Below, in pieces: positions 11,133 through 21,258 of a stretch of 38,834 nucleotides of DNA; the first letter of the stretch is position 1; each line of letters opens with the position of its first letter. Origin of the DNA: Heterostelium multicystogenum (Eukaryota > Evosea > Eumycetozoa > Acytosteliales > Acytosteliaceae); contig RCNN01000181.1 of NCBI GenBank assembly GCA_003667245.1, positions 1 through 38,834 of the forward strand, in the 5' to 3' direction. The notes beneath the pieces were generated by a model. The model was not told the origin of the DNA. It worked only from the letters and a program-made list of their open reading frames with translations, and did not search any database. The translations under genes were made by a program, and so were the position numbers.

Positions 11133-14100
11133 TTATTCAATAAAAATATAGTCTGAGTATAATTTGTCAAAGTTGGATTTATCATAAACGTATCTTTCTT
11201 CATCAACAAACTGTCCATGTCCAATTAGAGACAATTCCAAGTTGAAGTAGTCATTTGGAGTGAGAAATGATTTGAGGTGATCTTTAATTCCTCTGATTTT
11301 GAAAGTCCAATAGGTGTAAGGACTAAGAACAGGTTCACTTTGAGCAAGTAACTCCATTGTACTGTTCATTACAAGAATATTGTCATTTGATGCCAATGGT
11401 ATTTAAATGTACAGTAATCGTTCACCATGCAAAACTTAGTTTGATTGAATCTGTAGTATGATTTTCCAGAGTGTGTCAACTCAAAGAAAAACTCTGACAT
11501 TGATTTTTGTATAATATCATTAACCTTCAATAATGGATGACTGATCAGAAGTCGAATTCTTTGGAACTTGGTTGCAGAGTAAATTTGAGGAGCTTTGTCA
11601 ATGTCTGCATAGAAAGTAACCGCTTCACCATCAAACAGTTCTTGAATCCTATTGATGAATCCTTCTTGAGTTGCATTTGTCCATCTATAGAATGGTGTTT
11701 GTTTGTCAAATTGACGTTTGAGAATATTGTCAGTGATATTTCTGTTTATTTGACTGAGTCCAATGTTGATGTATTTTTTGAATAGATTTAACATCATCCT
11801 TCATTGCTTGAACAACCCCATCACCTTGAGATAGGTAACAATTGGAGTATTGGAGTGCTGAGCTAACTTCGAGACCAAATGGGAACATAAATTGCAAGAA
11901 ACCTTTTGTACCTTGATAATACTTTTCCATAACCAAATGTAGTTTAATTTGAGAAATGAGATCAAGACAAAAAAAGATCCTTTCCAATGATAGGTGATTT
12001 TGTTGAAATATTTGCCAAATATCCAATCATTTGAATGTGATCTTTATAATCTTCAATCTTGTCATTGATATCCATTGATACATTAATGTATAATTTCAAT
12101 ACTTCAAAAATTTGAACGAAACTCTCGTATCCTTGTTTGGACGGCAAAAACTTCAATAAATCACCAATGTTTTTGAGACTTTGTTTGTATCTGTCTGCTA
12201 TCTCTATGGTTTGAAATTTTCTTGATGAGGCAGATGAGTCTAGAAAACCTCTTTCCCTCTGACTTAATTGACCAAGAAAAATCCATGAGATTATCTGAGA
12301 ATTTAGGTATTGTCTCCTTGATAATATCTGACAAAAAAACTATTCCTTCTTTCAGCTTCAATATTGTTTTTCTTATCTTTTTTATCTTCATACAATTCTT
12401 AAAAATATTATTAATTTGATCAAATATTGGTGCAATATTTTTGATTACATTTTGAAATCTCTTAAATGTTGAAACTTTTTTTCCACCTTCTGCCTCATCT
12501 TCTTTTCTATCTCCAGGGATTGATAGTTTTTTCTTTTCTATCATGCATAATACATTTTTAATGATTGGATCCAAATCTATTTTGTCAAATCCTTGTACAA
12601 TTTCCAATAGTTCTTTTGTTCCTGGTGATAAGATAAAGTTCATTGATTTCTCTATTATATCAATTCCTAATTTGCCAAATGGAATAACGTTGCAACCAGC
12701 ATATAAAACTATATTCAATCCAATCAGAACACTAGATATGACAATTTTGAATCTACACCTCCTTTGGGCCACTTCAAGAGATGCAATATCTTTGTTTGAA
12801 GATTTAATTACTCCTTCAATATCATTAATTACCGAATCAATGGTATTTGTGAAGCTATTAGAAGTTGAGTTGATTAAAAGATTGATTCTTTCAAGGTAAT
12901 CTCTACACTCGGCTATTTTCTCTTTCAATGATGATTCGTACTCATTTCTACAAAGTGAAACTATACGTTGATGTTCTGCTTCTTGAATCTCTTTCATTCC
13001 GTTGGCAACGACTTCATCCATGAACAGTTTGATATTGTTTATAGGTGGGGGTGGTCGAATGAATGATTCCAATTGTGAAACTTTACTTTGAGTACAAGAA
13101 TACAATAATGAAAGTTTTGGATCATTTGAAGGAATAGATCTGGCAACTTGAAGTCTGCTAACAAAGTCATAGAATACCAAGTATGATTCTGACATTGTCT
13201 GTGGATTGTCAACCAAATGATATCTATCAATGTCTTTGTATCTCTGCAACATGCTATCCAATGTATGTTCTGTGATTATATCAAAATTGTTGAACTGTAT
13301 TCCTATATAGAATGAGTTGATAAATCTCTGAGTTTGGAGAGGATCACCAATATTCTCTTTTATATTGAAAGCATTGGATGTGTATAATGACAATATTGTT
13401 AACTTTGAAACAGTTGATTCGATAAATACGAATGGATGTGGTTGCCATGTATTTTGATTGGCAGAGGACAAAGCAAAATTCTGGAATATACAATCATATT
13501 TACTCTTTCTTATGTGGTTATAAAGATAGAAGACTGGAGTAACTTCAACATCTAAGCTTGATCCAAGAAGATTTTGGTGATTTGGTGCGAGTACAATCAC
13601 TTCTTTTGACGGTAACAAATAATTATCAATATCGATAACCAGTTTTTCGAATGCAAAGAGATAAATACAATCTATGGCATATCCATTACTGTATTGGTCT
13701 TTAAGAATTGCCTTTATAATGGATGATCTAAGTGTATTATCGGCCAGGATAAGAGTTTTTGATTGGATATCATATTTATTAATGAGACATGATTGAGTTT
13801 CACTTCTATATTGATTTGATGAAAGTGAGTTGTATTTGGAGCTCACTAATATCATTGATTTTTCTTTGATGATTTTGTTTGGTTTCCTGATCTTTCTTAA
13901 CAATGGTAGAATATCTTGAGCAATTATCTCCATTGAAGCATCCCAATCTGATGATTTACTTTTTCGATTGAATCCAGAGTTCTGCATAATAATCTTGGAA
14001 GGTGATCTACATTGGATACCATCCTTACGATAGTCATTATCAGTTTCATAGCCATTTGAGTACACAATGAGTGAGTTTAAATGAAGATATTCTGGAAGAC

Positions 14101-14593
14101 CTTTCATGAATGTAATCATATTGGGAATGACCTTGTTTGATCTTCTTATAGAACTGTAAAAGATAATACCACAGAGATCATGTTCATATGTCTTTACAGC
14201 ATCCAGTATCACCTGATGCTGAGCATCGGGAGTTATTAAAAAGCTTCCAAATCCTGGAGTATCAATAAAGCTGAGAGTATGTCCAGCTTCTTTGTCCAAG
14301 AATGAGTAAATTTGAAATTGTTTTGTAGATCTGCCTTCACCAATAGGAACCTCTGATGGAATCACTTGGATCTCAATATCTTGTTCATATATTTCATTTG
14401 GAATGAAGACTTTTAAATTGTTCAAAGTTCCACCACAAAAATAGTTTCCGATTGTATTAATAAAAGTTGATTTACCTTAGCATTTTAGAATGAAAATTGA
14501 AAAGTTAATTACAAAAGTATAGATTGAGTAAAAAGATAACATACCAACACCTGTTTCACCAACAACTAGAAATGTTTTATTTAAATTATCCAT
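11133..14593 (-). CDS. Large P-loop GTPase 'L', related to G, with a membrane segment
   Basis: The first minus-strand exon (14593-14545) reads MDNLNKTFLVVGETGVG. After a 69-bp intron it continues KSTFINTIGNYF, completing the P-loop. LSFIDTPGFG follows near 14250-14275 as the G3 motif. A DWDASMEIIAQDI stretch near 13900-13950 lines up with DWNYSMETVEEL of G, so the two families share a distant common ancestor. The middle holds helical, charged segments, and a hydrophobic stretch FKIVISSVLIGLNIVLYAG at about 12690-12750 probably inserts in a membrane. From 14475 to 12161 the frame is open without a break. The last third (12160-11133) needs about four one-base shifts, near 12170, 11967, 11778 and 11400, two of them at T7 or A6 runs. 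The tail ends YVYDKSNFDKLYSDYIFIE. Expected product is roughly 1,100 residues. Exact function is unknown. It could be dynamin- or GIMAP-like in behaviour, but that is only analogy. Confidence 0.75.
14476..14544 (-). other. P-loop intron of L
   Basis: On the minus strand a GTATGT donor follows GGTGTTG, and the acceptor TAAG precedes GTAAATCAACT. The intron splits the Gly codon of GETGVGKST at the same phase as in the G genes. Length 69 bp. Confidence 0.85.
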
Positions 14594-15044
14594 GAGTATA
14601 ATTAAATAACAAAAACTTGTATACAAATTTATATGAGAAATGTTAAATAAGAATGATGAAGAATTTCATTTTGTATATATTATTCATACCAAACAGGTTA
14701 ACAAATTATAATTCTTTTGATATAATATTTAAACACACACCATGATCATCTTTTGATCAAAGATCACCCTCCAAAAACTCATGATAAAAATTTGGTGTAT
14801 TGACTGTGATAGATCCCCATAAAATTCTTTCAATTCATTGTGAACCCAAAAATACAACAATACCAGAAAACACTGTGATTAACTTTATTAAATAAGAAAT
14901 GAAAATATACTTATTAAACACTGAGAGCATCATCATTTATTGATGATCAAAAGAAAATTTATTTGTTTATTTCATTGATCATTATTATTATTATTATTGG
15001 AGTTTAATATTCTCTTTAATCTATACCCAAAAACCTCATCAGAA
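14594..15044. promoter_or_regulatory. Divergent promoter of L and G copy 2; arm of the inverted repeat
   Basis: The spacer between the L start and the G2 start holds about 270 bases (14696-14968) that recur inverted at 8966-9236. It includes short palindromes such as catgatcatc/ttttgatcaaagatc near 14742-14765 and ttgatgatcaaaag near 14940. The TGATCA-containing motifs recur in all copies and are the best candidates for shared regulatory sites. Confidence 0.65.
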
Positions 15045-16612
15045 ATGTTTGTAAGAAAAGGTACTTGTAAGGATATCAACAATATCTACAATACCAAAAA
15101 AGAAACATAATATTTTGTTGATCGGGAAAACAGGATCAGGTATATTCAAAGTTGCAATTAGGAGTTCATAATAAATTCTTATCATATTATATAATTTAAA
15201 TAGGTAAATCAACATTTATAAATACTGTTGCCAATTACTTTTTCAAGGGAGGAGTTCAAAATCTTTTCATTGCAATTCCAAACCAACATCACCCACTCCA
15301 AAATTGTATGGAACATGTAAAACCAACTGAGAATAGCACTAAAAATCAAGGTGAAAGTCAAACCAATGTATGTTCAATATACAAGTTCTCTCACAAGTCT
15401 GAGACATACAACTTCATTGATACTCCAGGATTTGGTGACACCAGAGGTCGATTGAAAGATGATGACAATATCACCAATATCTTGGAGACTGTCATCAAAC
15501 AATCTAATTTAACCAGTGTTGTACTTGTCATTAATGGATCAGAATCACGTCTAACCGAAGATCTTAAATACGTCATCACCTGTCTTAAGAATAACTTACC
15601 AGACGATCTATTTGAGAATACTATTGTCATCTTGACATTCTGTTCTGAACCAATCTTTAATTTAGAGTCACTTGAAATTCCTGGTGTAGAAAAAAAGGGT
15701 CGAAACTTCCCCATGGAGAACTCTGCTTTTGGTCAAGAATACAGTGCTCTCAATTCTCGTCAACAAAAACAAAGATCATTAGATTGGAACTATTCGATGG
15801 AAACCGTTGAGGAACTTCTGGAAGTATTCAAAAAATTAGAACCAAAATCAACAAAATCATTCGCTGATATTGCATCAGCAAGAGAAGCCATGACATCTCT
15901 TCTTCATGAAATCATCAATAATATAATTGACTTACTACGTGTTAAAAAAATTGTAAATGATCTAGATAGTTCTCTGCTAAACCAAGGTACCCAAGTCATA
16001 AAGAGATTTGAATTCGAACCAACGGAGGAAACAAATCTCATTTGTATGCTCTGTAACAAAGTTTGCAAAAATGGATGTACTCTAAATACAGTATATACCA
16101 GACTTTGTTCATCGATTTCATTTTCAGGAAAATGTAAAGTTTGTAATTGTAAATCAAAATATCACTACCACATGCGAAAGAAGTTGGTTGAACGTGAGAG
16201 AACAGTTAAATATGTGCTTGAAGAGATAATCAACAAGGACAACTCTGTTGTAGAGGCATCTACCACTAGGAATAAGAAAATTCTTTTGATTCCTCAGAGA
16301 ATGGATGAGATTTTATATTACCTAAACTCCGAAACAGATTTGAGGAACACAATGTACAAAGTTGACATTTTCATCAAAAGCACCGAGATCAAGATTGAGA
16401 GTTTGAAAAGAGAAGTGATCAATATCAAGTCAGTTTGTAGTGGATACGATCTCAATGAAATCGACAAGAGAATCAATCAAATCAAAATCAAAGTAGACCC
16501 AAGAATAAAGAGTGAAGGAATACGTGAAGAATTTGATGCTGAGATGACCACCATCAAGAAAAAGATTGATGAAATTAAGGAAATGTATAAAAAACCAGCA
16601 ATTGCTTCATGA
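15045..16612 (+). CDS. AIG1-like P-loop GTPase G, copy 2 (most intact), with Cys/His cluster and coiled-coil tail
   Basis: About 500 residues are expected. Exon 1 starts at ATG 15045 (MFVRKGTCKDINN) and reaches the P-loop GKTGSG at 15124-15139. The A6 run near 15102 must lose one A to keep frame with the P-loop. The intron 15140-15203 splits the same Gly codon as in copy 1 and L. Exon 2 is open to 16612: KSTFINTVANYF, the G3 motif DTPGFGDTRG at 15419, a VLVINGSESRLT segment, VILTFCSE where G4 would be, and DWNYSMETVEEL near 15785. A Cys/His cluster follows at 16043-16171 (CMLC, VC, GC, LC, then CKVCNC and HYH). This resembles the Cys/His module that follows the GTPase domain in animal AIG1-like GTPases and may bind zinc. 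The last 110 residues are charged and helical, likely coiled coil. A canonical G4 (N/TKxD) is not obvious. Role unknown. Confidence 0.85.
15140..15203 (+). other. P-loop intron of G copy 2
   Basis: The GTATAT donor at 15140 and TAG acceptor ending at 15203 split the Gly codon of GKTGSGKST. Length 64 bp, nearly the same sequence as the copy 1 intron. Confidence 0.85.
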
Positions 16613-16749
16613 TCAACACAAACTATTGAAAAGATAAATCTTTACTTATAATAATAGTATTAATAATTAAAATTCAGAATACTGTAATTAAAACCAGAAG
16701 TAAATAAAATATAAAATGCTACAATGGTATATAATAATAAATGTGTATT

Positions 16750-17045
16750 TTATTCAATAACAATATAATCTGAGTATAATTTATCAAAGTTGGATTTATC
16801 ATAAACGTATCTTTCTTCATCAACAAACTGTCCATGTCCAATGAGAGACAATTCCAAGTTGAGGTAATCATTTGGAGTGAGAAATGATTTGAGGTGATCT
16901 TTAAGTCCTCTGATTTTGAAAGTCCAATAGGTGTAAGGACTAAGAATAGGTTCACTTTGAGCAAGTAACTCCATGGTGCTGTTCATAACAAGAATATTGT
17001 CATTTGATGCCAATTGGTAAACAAGTTGCTCTATACCAAATTTAA
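16750..17045 (-). pseudogene. 3' fragment of the large GTPase 'L' (copy L'')
   Basis: The minus strand encodes FGIEQLVYQLASNDNILVMN, then MELLAQSEPILSPYTYW, and ends YVYDKSNFDKLYSDYIVIE. This is nearly identical to the last 90 residues of L at 11133-11396 and lies just downstream of G copy 2, mirroring the G1/L arrangement. It keeps residues (GIEQLVYQ) that are missing or scrambled in the longer L copy near 11400. It stops abruptly at about 17045, where G-type sequence on the other strand begins. Confidence 0.85.
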
Positions 17046-17556
17046 AAAATATGGATGTACACTGCGAACTATAACAGACTTTGCTCATCTATCACACTCC
17101 TTGGAAATTGTATAATTTACAATTGTAAATCAAAATATCACTACCACTTGCATAAACAGTTGCTTGTCGGTCAGAGAAAGATTGAGTATCTGCTTGAAGA
17201 AATGAACAACAAGGATAACTCTGTTGTAGAGGCATCAACCAAGAAGACCATTTCTCTCAACTTTAATTGAAATGAACTCCACCAAGGGCCAAGTCTACAC
17301 CATCATCAAAAGAATCGAGACCAAGATTGATGGTTTGAGTACAGAATGATCAACATCAAGTCAGTTTGCACTAGATACAATCTCAATGAAATAGACAAGA
17401 GAATCACGCAAATCGAAGTCAAAGTAGGACCAACAATTACAAGTAAAGGAATACGTTATAATATCCACGATGAAACCAATATCGACAAAATTCTTTTGAG
17501 AAATGCTAAGAAAGAGACATTCAACCAACAACAGGGGTATCAAACAATAGGATAAT
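17046..17556 (+). pseudogene. 5'-truncated fragment of GTPase 'G' (copy G'')
   Basis: The plus strand starts inside the Cys/His cluster (YGCTLRTIT, then YNCKSKYHYHLHKQLL) and continues with YLLEEMNNKDNSVVEAST. After a stop near 17270 and a shift it reads INIKSVCTRYNLNEIDKRI with a divergent end QQQGYQTIG. The GTPase domain is absent. The junction with L'' at about 17045 shows an illegitimate join of two gene ends. Confidence 0.85.
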
Positions 17557-18277
17557 ATAACTCTAACTATTAAATAATATTTGTACAAGTCAAAAAGTGT
17601 AAAAGTACCTATTAATATTTATTTACTTGAAACACCTAAATCTAACAACACAACAACAGATTCTTACAAATATTTGTGAAGATAGTAGTTGGTAAGAATG
17701 TATGTATGGTGGTAGAGTATAGAAATATTACAATTAAAACGAGTCTTAATGGAATATACAAGATCACTGTTCAATGATGATGGAAGGGAAAAGAATGAAC
17801 ATTGACAGTTAACATAAATGTAAAAGAGTAAAATTTGGCGAATTTTAATTTTATAGGTAATATATAACCTCTAAAACAAAGAAGTTATTGTTGTTGGTTA
17901 GGATTCGTCATTGTTAAAATTACCATATGCATGAATTTCTAATTACTCAGTGTGTAGTTAGCTTACAGATTTATTTTTGTGAGACCACCCACCAAATGAA
18001 CAGGCTGTGAAATCAATGATATTACACCAGTTCCAAAGATTTTATATTCTTTCAATCTTGAACCAACCATTTTGTTAGTTCGATTAGATATTTAATATTA
18101 ATAATCAGTTATTATTATTTTTATTTATTTGAAAAATAGAATTATTAATTCATGGATTACAAACTTATAAATTGTTTATATCCATTTTAATTTGTACTAA
18201 TTTTGGAAATTATAATTAATAATTATATTTAAATTACTAAATTTTATTTATATAAAGAGAAATTATAAATTAATAAA
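17557..18277. other. Gene-free spacer and promoter of the mucin-like gene
   Basis: AT-rich sequence without a convincing gene. The last 120 bases before 18278 are nearly pure A/T with a TATATAAAG box at 18250 and an A-rich leader. Nothing else was recognised. Confidence 0.5.
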
Positions 18278-19135
18278 ATGAAATTGTTTTATGCTTTGTC
18301 TTTAATTGTATTGTTGGTTGGATTAATTTCCGCCAATCATGATTATGGATGTAATAATGCTCCACATACTACCACTGGATCACACTCAACTTACGTCCAT
18401 ACTGGTGTAATGTCAGATGGTAATAGTGGTATCCAAACTGTTGGTGTTAACACTGGAGTAGTTCCAACGGGAGTACAAACCTCCTCCGGTAGTTCTCAAT
18501 CAACAGGATCTCAAACATCAGCAGGTCAAACCACAGGATCTCATACCACCGGTGTCCAAACTGTTGGTGTTAACACTGGAGTAGTTCCAACTGGTATTCA
18601 AACTTCAACTGGTTCTCAATCAACTGGTTCTCATACTACTGGAGTACAGACTACTGGTGCTCAAACTACTGGAGTACAAACAGTTGGTGTAAATACTGGT
18701 GTTGTTCCAACTGGTGTTCAAACTTCAACTGGTTCTCAATCAACTGGTTCTCATACTACTGGAGTACAGACTACTGGTTCTCAAACTACTGGTTCTTATA
18801 CTACTGGTGATCAATCAACCGGAACACAATCAACTGGATCTCAATCATCTGGATCTCAATCAACTGGATCTCAGTCAACTGGATCACAATCAACTGGTTC
18901 AGAGTCTACAGCAACTGGTTCTGCAGAGACATCTAGTCAATCATCTAGTCCAATATCATCAAGTGCTACTACTACTACTGCTGGTTCAACCACTGCTACC
19001 TCTTCTACAACAAATGAAGCTACAACCACTGCAGATTCAACCACTTCATCTACTACAACTACTGGTTCAGGTATTAAATTAACACCATCATTCATTGCAC
19101 TTTCATCATTGGTAATAGTATTAGCTTCACTATAA
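18278..19135 (+). CDS. Secreted mucin-like Thr/Ser/Gln repeat protein with predicted GPI anchor
   Basis: A signal peptide (MKLFYALSLIVLLVGLISA) is followed by NHDYGCNNAPH with a single Cys. The body consists of TG-x-Q-T/S repeats: a longer unit VGVNTGVVPTGVQTS occurs three times (about 18437, 18560 and 18683), and short units SQSTG and SHTTG occur between them. A Ser/Thr-only stalk and a C-terminal hydrophobic tail (SFIALSSLVIVLASL) follow, the layout of a GPI-anchored, heavily O-glycosylated cell-surface protein. Near-identical stretches at 18598-18660 and 18718-18780 show recent tandem duplication. There is no intron. A role as a surface or spore-coat glycoprotein is inference from composition. 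Confidence 0.85.
   Translation: MKLFYALSLIVLLVGLISANHDYGCNNAPHTTTGSHSTYVHTGVMSDGNSGIQTVGVNTGVVPTGVQTSSGSSQSTGSQTSAGQTTGSHTTGVQTVGVNTGVVPTGIQTSTGSQSTGSHTTGVQTTGAQTTGVQTVGVNTGVVPTGVQTSTGSQSTGSHTTGVQTTGSQTTGSYTTGDQSTGTQSTGSQSSGSQSTGSQSTGSQSTGSESTATGSAETSSQSSSPISSSATTTTAGSTTATSSTTNEATTTADSTTSSTTTTGSGIKLTPSFIALSSLVIVLASL
18420..18900 (+). repeat. Coding minisatellite in the mucin-like gene
   Basis: Units of 12-15 bases (ggttctcaatcaact type) and about 120-base higher-order units recur in frame. The second and third higher-order units are almost identical in DNA, so repeat number probably varies between strains. Confidence 0.75.
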
Positions 19136-19391
19136 AAACAATCTGATATTATTTAATCAATAAGCAGTGTATCTAAAATAGTATCCAATGCCAAAATAAA
19201 AATTGTTATAATCTCAATTGATCATTATTCTCCTAAAAAGGAAATTAATTAATGAATTTCTTAGACATCCCAGTTTATGGATTATAATAACAAATATATA
19301 TATTAAGAAATTGTTTACAAGTAAGTTAGTATATCATATATTCATTCATTCACATACTATTCATATTAATATTAATAATAATAATAATACA

Positions 19392-19868
19392 ATGAAATAC
19401 ACTACCTATATGTTGATTCTCTTAATAATATGGATTGGATACTACTGTATTAGCTCTGGACATACCATCATAAGTAGCTGTGTTCAGTGTGATGACAAAG
19501 GAAAGGTCATACCGATTTGCCAAGCGAAAAATGGAACCAAATATTGTGTGGACATCCTATCAGAGACATGTATGAGAGACTATTCCCCTTGCACAGGGGA
19601 TCTTACTGGACTCTGGACATCCTACAAAATGCTCAACCATAGCAACTACTCTATACATACCTACAAAAGCTATGGCGATTGTATATTTAACATCAATTCA
19701 TCTTTGATTGCCAATCTTCAATGTAGCAATTGTATATTTGGAAAAACTTCGACCTGTTCCAACGGTGACAACTCCAGTGGAGTCTCAAATGTTAATGTCT
19801 ACCAACTTTCCAATCTCTATCCAATATTAGTGTTGGTTCTAACAGTCACCATATTCCTGATTGTTTAG
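19392..19868 (+). CDS. Small secreted Cys-rich protein with C-terminal hydrophobic anchor
   Basis: ATG 19392 follows a long AAT-repeat leader and opens with a signal peptide (MKYTTYMLILLIIWIGYYCI). The mature part has about 10 Cys in pairs (CVQC, PICQ, YCVD, TCMRDYSPC, DCIF, LQCSNC, TCSNG) and several N-glycosylation sites (NGT, NHS, NYS, NSS). The C-terminus (LYPILVLVLTVTIFLIV) is hydrophobic, fitting a GPI signal or a single membrane span. About 158 residues. No family recognised. Confidence 0.75.
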   Translation: MKYTTYMLILLIIWIGYYCISSGHTIISSCVQCDDKGKVIPICQAKNGTKYCVDILSETCMRDYSPCTGDLTGLWTSYKMLNHSNYSIHTYKSYGDCIFNINSSLIANLQCSNCIFGKTSTCSNGDNSSGVSNVNVYQLSNLYPILVLVLTVTIFLIV

Positions 19869-20010
19869 AATGAAATAAATTATATCTTGTAAATATATAT
19901 ATATATATTTGGTACCATTTTGGATCATCATAACTCTATGGATACACATTTATTGAATGAATCTTCTAACCAATTTAAAAAGCTTACTTGAACAGGTGTT
20001 GCATGCTTAA

Positions 20011-21190
20011 TTAAATATCTATGGTTTCATCATCTTTGTGGGGCTCACCTTTTCTGTTTCCACCACGATTAAATTCCTTCGCTACAGATAGATAGGGTTT
20101 AGTGATCTCTAGAGAATTTGAATTTAAACTTAGTCCAATAAGATAACCAAGCAAAGGAGGTACGACTGTAGTGAATCTGAAGGCCGCTGCACACAGTCCG
20201 GCCAGTGGAATAAAGATTGAGACAGTGCTTTGGAGGAGTCTTTCTTTTTTATCGTTGGACTTCAGGGGAAATTTTAATCTATTCACGAAGGAATCATTCA
20301 GCTTCATTATAGCGGCAACTATAAAGAGACCCAAAGGCGATGCTGAGGTCACACTGGCCAGTGTGGCACACGAAAATTCCAACAGCTTTCCAAACCATTG
20401 CTTTGTTACATAGGGATCGATAGTGGCGCATCGCTCTATAAGTCGACGCTCATCCTCGTCGATGTTTGATAAGATTCGATGTATTGACATGGTGAACGAT
20501 ATCATCGAGGGGATAGTAAAAGTGACTGAGTGACCCAGTTGTTCTAGTTTTGTTTTCGGCAACCCAAAGAAACAGCGAAACAACCTTATTTTCCGCCAAC
20601 AACTCCCAGTTGGATTTGTTTTTGGCCATCAGACTGAGAATCTTGGCAAACTTGATTCTTGTTTCATTGGAAAGTGTCTGATCAAAAGCCAACTTGGATA
20701 ACATCGGTATAACTTTATCATCTATATTATAATAAATGAAATGTATCAATAAATAAACCAACTGATCTTTCAAACGAATCGCCGCGACAGATGATTACTT
20801 ACTGCTTTTGGAATCTGAAATCAATTCACAGAGCATGATTTCGAGTACTATCATTAGCTCGGACATCCTTGGATGATTTGGCTTCAAATGCTTGGAGAAT
20901 TCCACATAAATATTAAGTAGATTCTCAATATTTTCTAGAGTTTCTGGCTGCGAGTGTCCATAATGAGTACGTTGAAGGGTGCCCAAGACTTTATGACGTA
21001 GAATTACGGATTCGTCATTTTTATTAAATGCTCCTCTTAGTTCGGCTTCGACTTGATCTGAATTTTCCTGTTTCGATAGCTCACTCAGATATTCAATCAC
21101 CAGTGTAAGATTCTTCTGTAACTCCTCATGACTCTCATAGAATCCAAAACTATATTCTTCATCTAATAAACATAATAATAATATGATTGA
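20011..21190 (-). CDS. Helical protein with C-terminal membrane segments; N-terminus unresolved
   Basis: The minus strand encodes YSFGFYESHEELQKN (about 21165-21120), then VIEYLSELSKQENS and a helical region to ELISDSKS. An intron at about 20736-20803 (GTAAGT...ATAG) precedes DDKVIPMLSKLAFDQ and ILSLMAKNKSNWELLAENK. A one-base shift near 20575 leads to LPKTKLEQLGHSV and IDEDERRLIERC, ending at 20011. The C-terminal part contains hydrophobic stretches (SASPLGLFIVAAIM and VVPPLLGYLIGLSL), likely membrane spans. The helical front could be an armadillo-like fold. No start codon is found in frame before 21190; an acceptor-like TTATTAG precedes the first coding bases, so a first exon is missing or hidden. 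Unrecognised. Confidence 0.55.
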
Positions 21191-21258
21191 TTAGTCAGTA
21201 CCTCTACTACTACATTTGTTCCACTGTTATTAATCTATAGTATAATAACAATAGAACA

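Noticed and set aside
12222..12899. Plus-strand open frames within L
   Set aside because: Antisense to the well-supported L frame. No motif or start context.
8400..17560. Transposon or provirus as the cause of the GTPase array
   Set aside because: No transposase, integrase, reverse transcriptase, terminal repeats or target-site duplications were seen. Gene-end duplication with an inverted repeat explains the layout.
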